From contig JBFFGE010000122.1 in NCBI GenBank assembly GCA_041557595.1, positions 1 to 14,361 on the forward strand: a stretch of 14,361 bases of DNA. The letters are read 5' to 3'. Positions 14,173 through 14,361 of the stretch are shown piece by piece. The translations under genes and the position numbers were made by a program. The DNA comes from JAOTYV01 sp041557595. GTDB taxonomy: Bacteria > Pseudomonadota > Alphaproteobacteria > UBA8366. The notes under the pieces were generated by a model. The model worked only from the letters and a program-made list of their open reading frames with translations, was not told where the DNA came from and ran no database searches. Positions within the stretch are counted from its first letter, which is position 1; each line of letters starts with the position of its first letter.

Positions 14173-14176
14173 CGTC

Positions 14177-14203
14177 CGGATGTCGGCTTTTTGGCCGATT
14201 CCG
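14177..14203 (+). terminator. Hairpin just after the integrase gene
   Basis: CGGA..TCGGC (14177-14187) can pair with GCCGA..TCCG (14194-14203) around a T-rich loop, starting 4 bases after the integrase stop. There is no T run after the stem, so it may act as an mRNA 3'-end structure rather than a strong intrinsic terminator. Confidence 0.35.
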
Positions 14204-14237
14204 TCCGCTCTTCCCCGGTGAGTTCAACGGGTCGTCG

Positions 14238-14273
14238 CAACACTTCAATCTTTGATGAAAGAATGGAGTGTTG
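14238..14273 (+). promoter_or_regulatory. Nested hairpin overlapping the transposase ribosome binding site
   Basis: CAACACT (14238-14244) pairs with AGTGTTG (14267-14273), and inside it TCTTT (14249-14253) pairs with AAAGA (14258-14262) around a GATG loop, with symmetric 4-base internal loops. The 3' arm overlaps GGAG (14265-14268), the Shine-Dalgarno sequence for ATG 14276. The segment just before it (about 14220-14240, GTTCAACGGGTCGTCGCAAC) is probably the terminal inverted repeat of the IS. Confidence 0.5.
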
Positions 14274-14275
14274 GC

Positions 14276-14361
14276 ATGGGCTATCGTCGTCGGATCTATT
14301 TTACGGAGAAGCAGAAGGCGGAGATTTGGGACCGCTGGCAGCGTGGGGAGTCGATGAGTTC
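14276..14361 (+). CDS. IS30-family transposase, N-terminal fragment
   Basis: Only 28 codons are visible before the window ends. They read MGYRRRIYFTEKQKAEIWDR followed by WQRGESMSS. The basic start, the FTxxQKAxxWxRWxxGxS pattern and its role as the first half of a helix-turn-helix match the DNA-binding N-terminus of IS30-family DDE transposases common in Alphaproteobacteria. GGAG lies 7 bases before ATG 14276. The IS left end probably falls around 14205-14222. Whether the IS is complete, and whether it belongs to the integrated element or inserted later beside the integrase gene, cannot be seen. Confidence 0.75.
   Translation, partial: MGYRRRIYFTEKQKAEIWDRWQRGESMS

Larger units (their letters stand above)
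12905..14361 (+). mobile_element. End of an integrated element (integrase side), continuing beyond the window
   Basis: From 12905 the composition turns abruptly AT-rich and codon use changes. The segment holds a tyrosine recombinase and then the start of an IS30-family transposase. The junction is the broken tRNA-Leu. The size and cargo of the element cannot be seen. The IS may be a later, separate insertion. Confidence 0.7.

Overview
The window looks like a piece of a GC-rich alphaproteobacterial chromosome, possibly Rhodospirillales-like. The reasons are the strongly GC-biased third positions, PdhS/DivJ-style soluble histidine kinases, and two classes of intergenic inverted repeats of a kind common in Alphaproteobacteria. 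The species cannot be named from the sequence. Most of the first 12.8 kb is ordinary catabolic and redox metabolism. The last 1.5 kb is mobile DNA inserted into a tRNA gene.

Layout. At 1-1481 an MmgE/PrpD-family dehydratase (minus, cut by the window edge) and an isocitrate lyase/PEP-mutase-family C-C lyase (plus) diverge from a shared 147-bp gap. Together they suggest a 2-methylcitrate-like route of short-chain acid breakdown. At 1522-4101 (minus) lie two tandem paralogous soluble signalling proteins. Both have a receiver-like N-terminus without a phosphoacceptor aspartate. Only the downstream one keeps the phosphoacceptor histidine (H-box); the upstream one has lost the whole dimerisation/H-box domain in favour of an acidic Ala/Pro linker. 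At 4366-5412 (minus) is a luciferase-like (F420/FMN) oxidoreductase. It diverges from a plus-strand run: two tandem class II aldolase paralogues, a carboxymuconolactone-decarboxylase-family protein, an NADPH-dependent FMN-reductase-like protein, a stand-alone CinA/MoaB-type molybdopterin-binding domain and an alkaline-phosphatase-superfamily phosphodiesterase (5586-11173). This run is punctuated by inverted repeats at 7200-7316 and 9583-9691. An AT-rich minus-strand gene for a four-helix membrane protein (11189-11752) follows, and then a secreted OmpA-like peptidoglycan-binding protein (11819-12790).

Right end. At 12863-12904 sits the 5' half of a tRNA-Leu(UAA) that stops being a tRNA inside the anticodon arm. 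AT-rich DNA follows at once, then a tyrosine recombinase (13027-14172) and the start of an IS30-family transposase gene (14276 to the edge). This reads as the junction of an integrated element that uses the anticodon loop of tRNA-Leu as its attachment site. The tRNA is not restored on this side, so either the element restores it at its far end or the gene is broken.

The strongest leads are the paired degenerate signalling proteins (one H-box-less) and the tRNA-Leu junction, where the host's 5' half, rather than the usual 3' half, is left as the fragment. No CRISPR array, rRNA or complete tRNA was seen.
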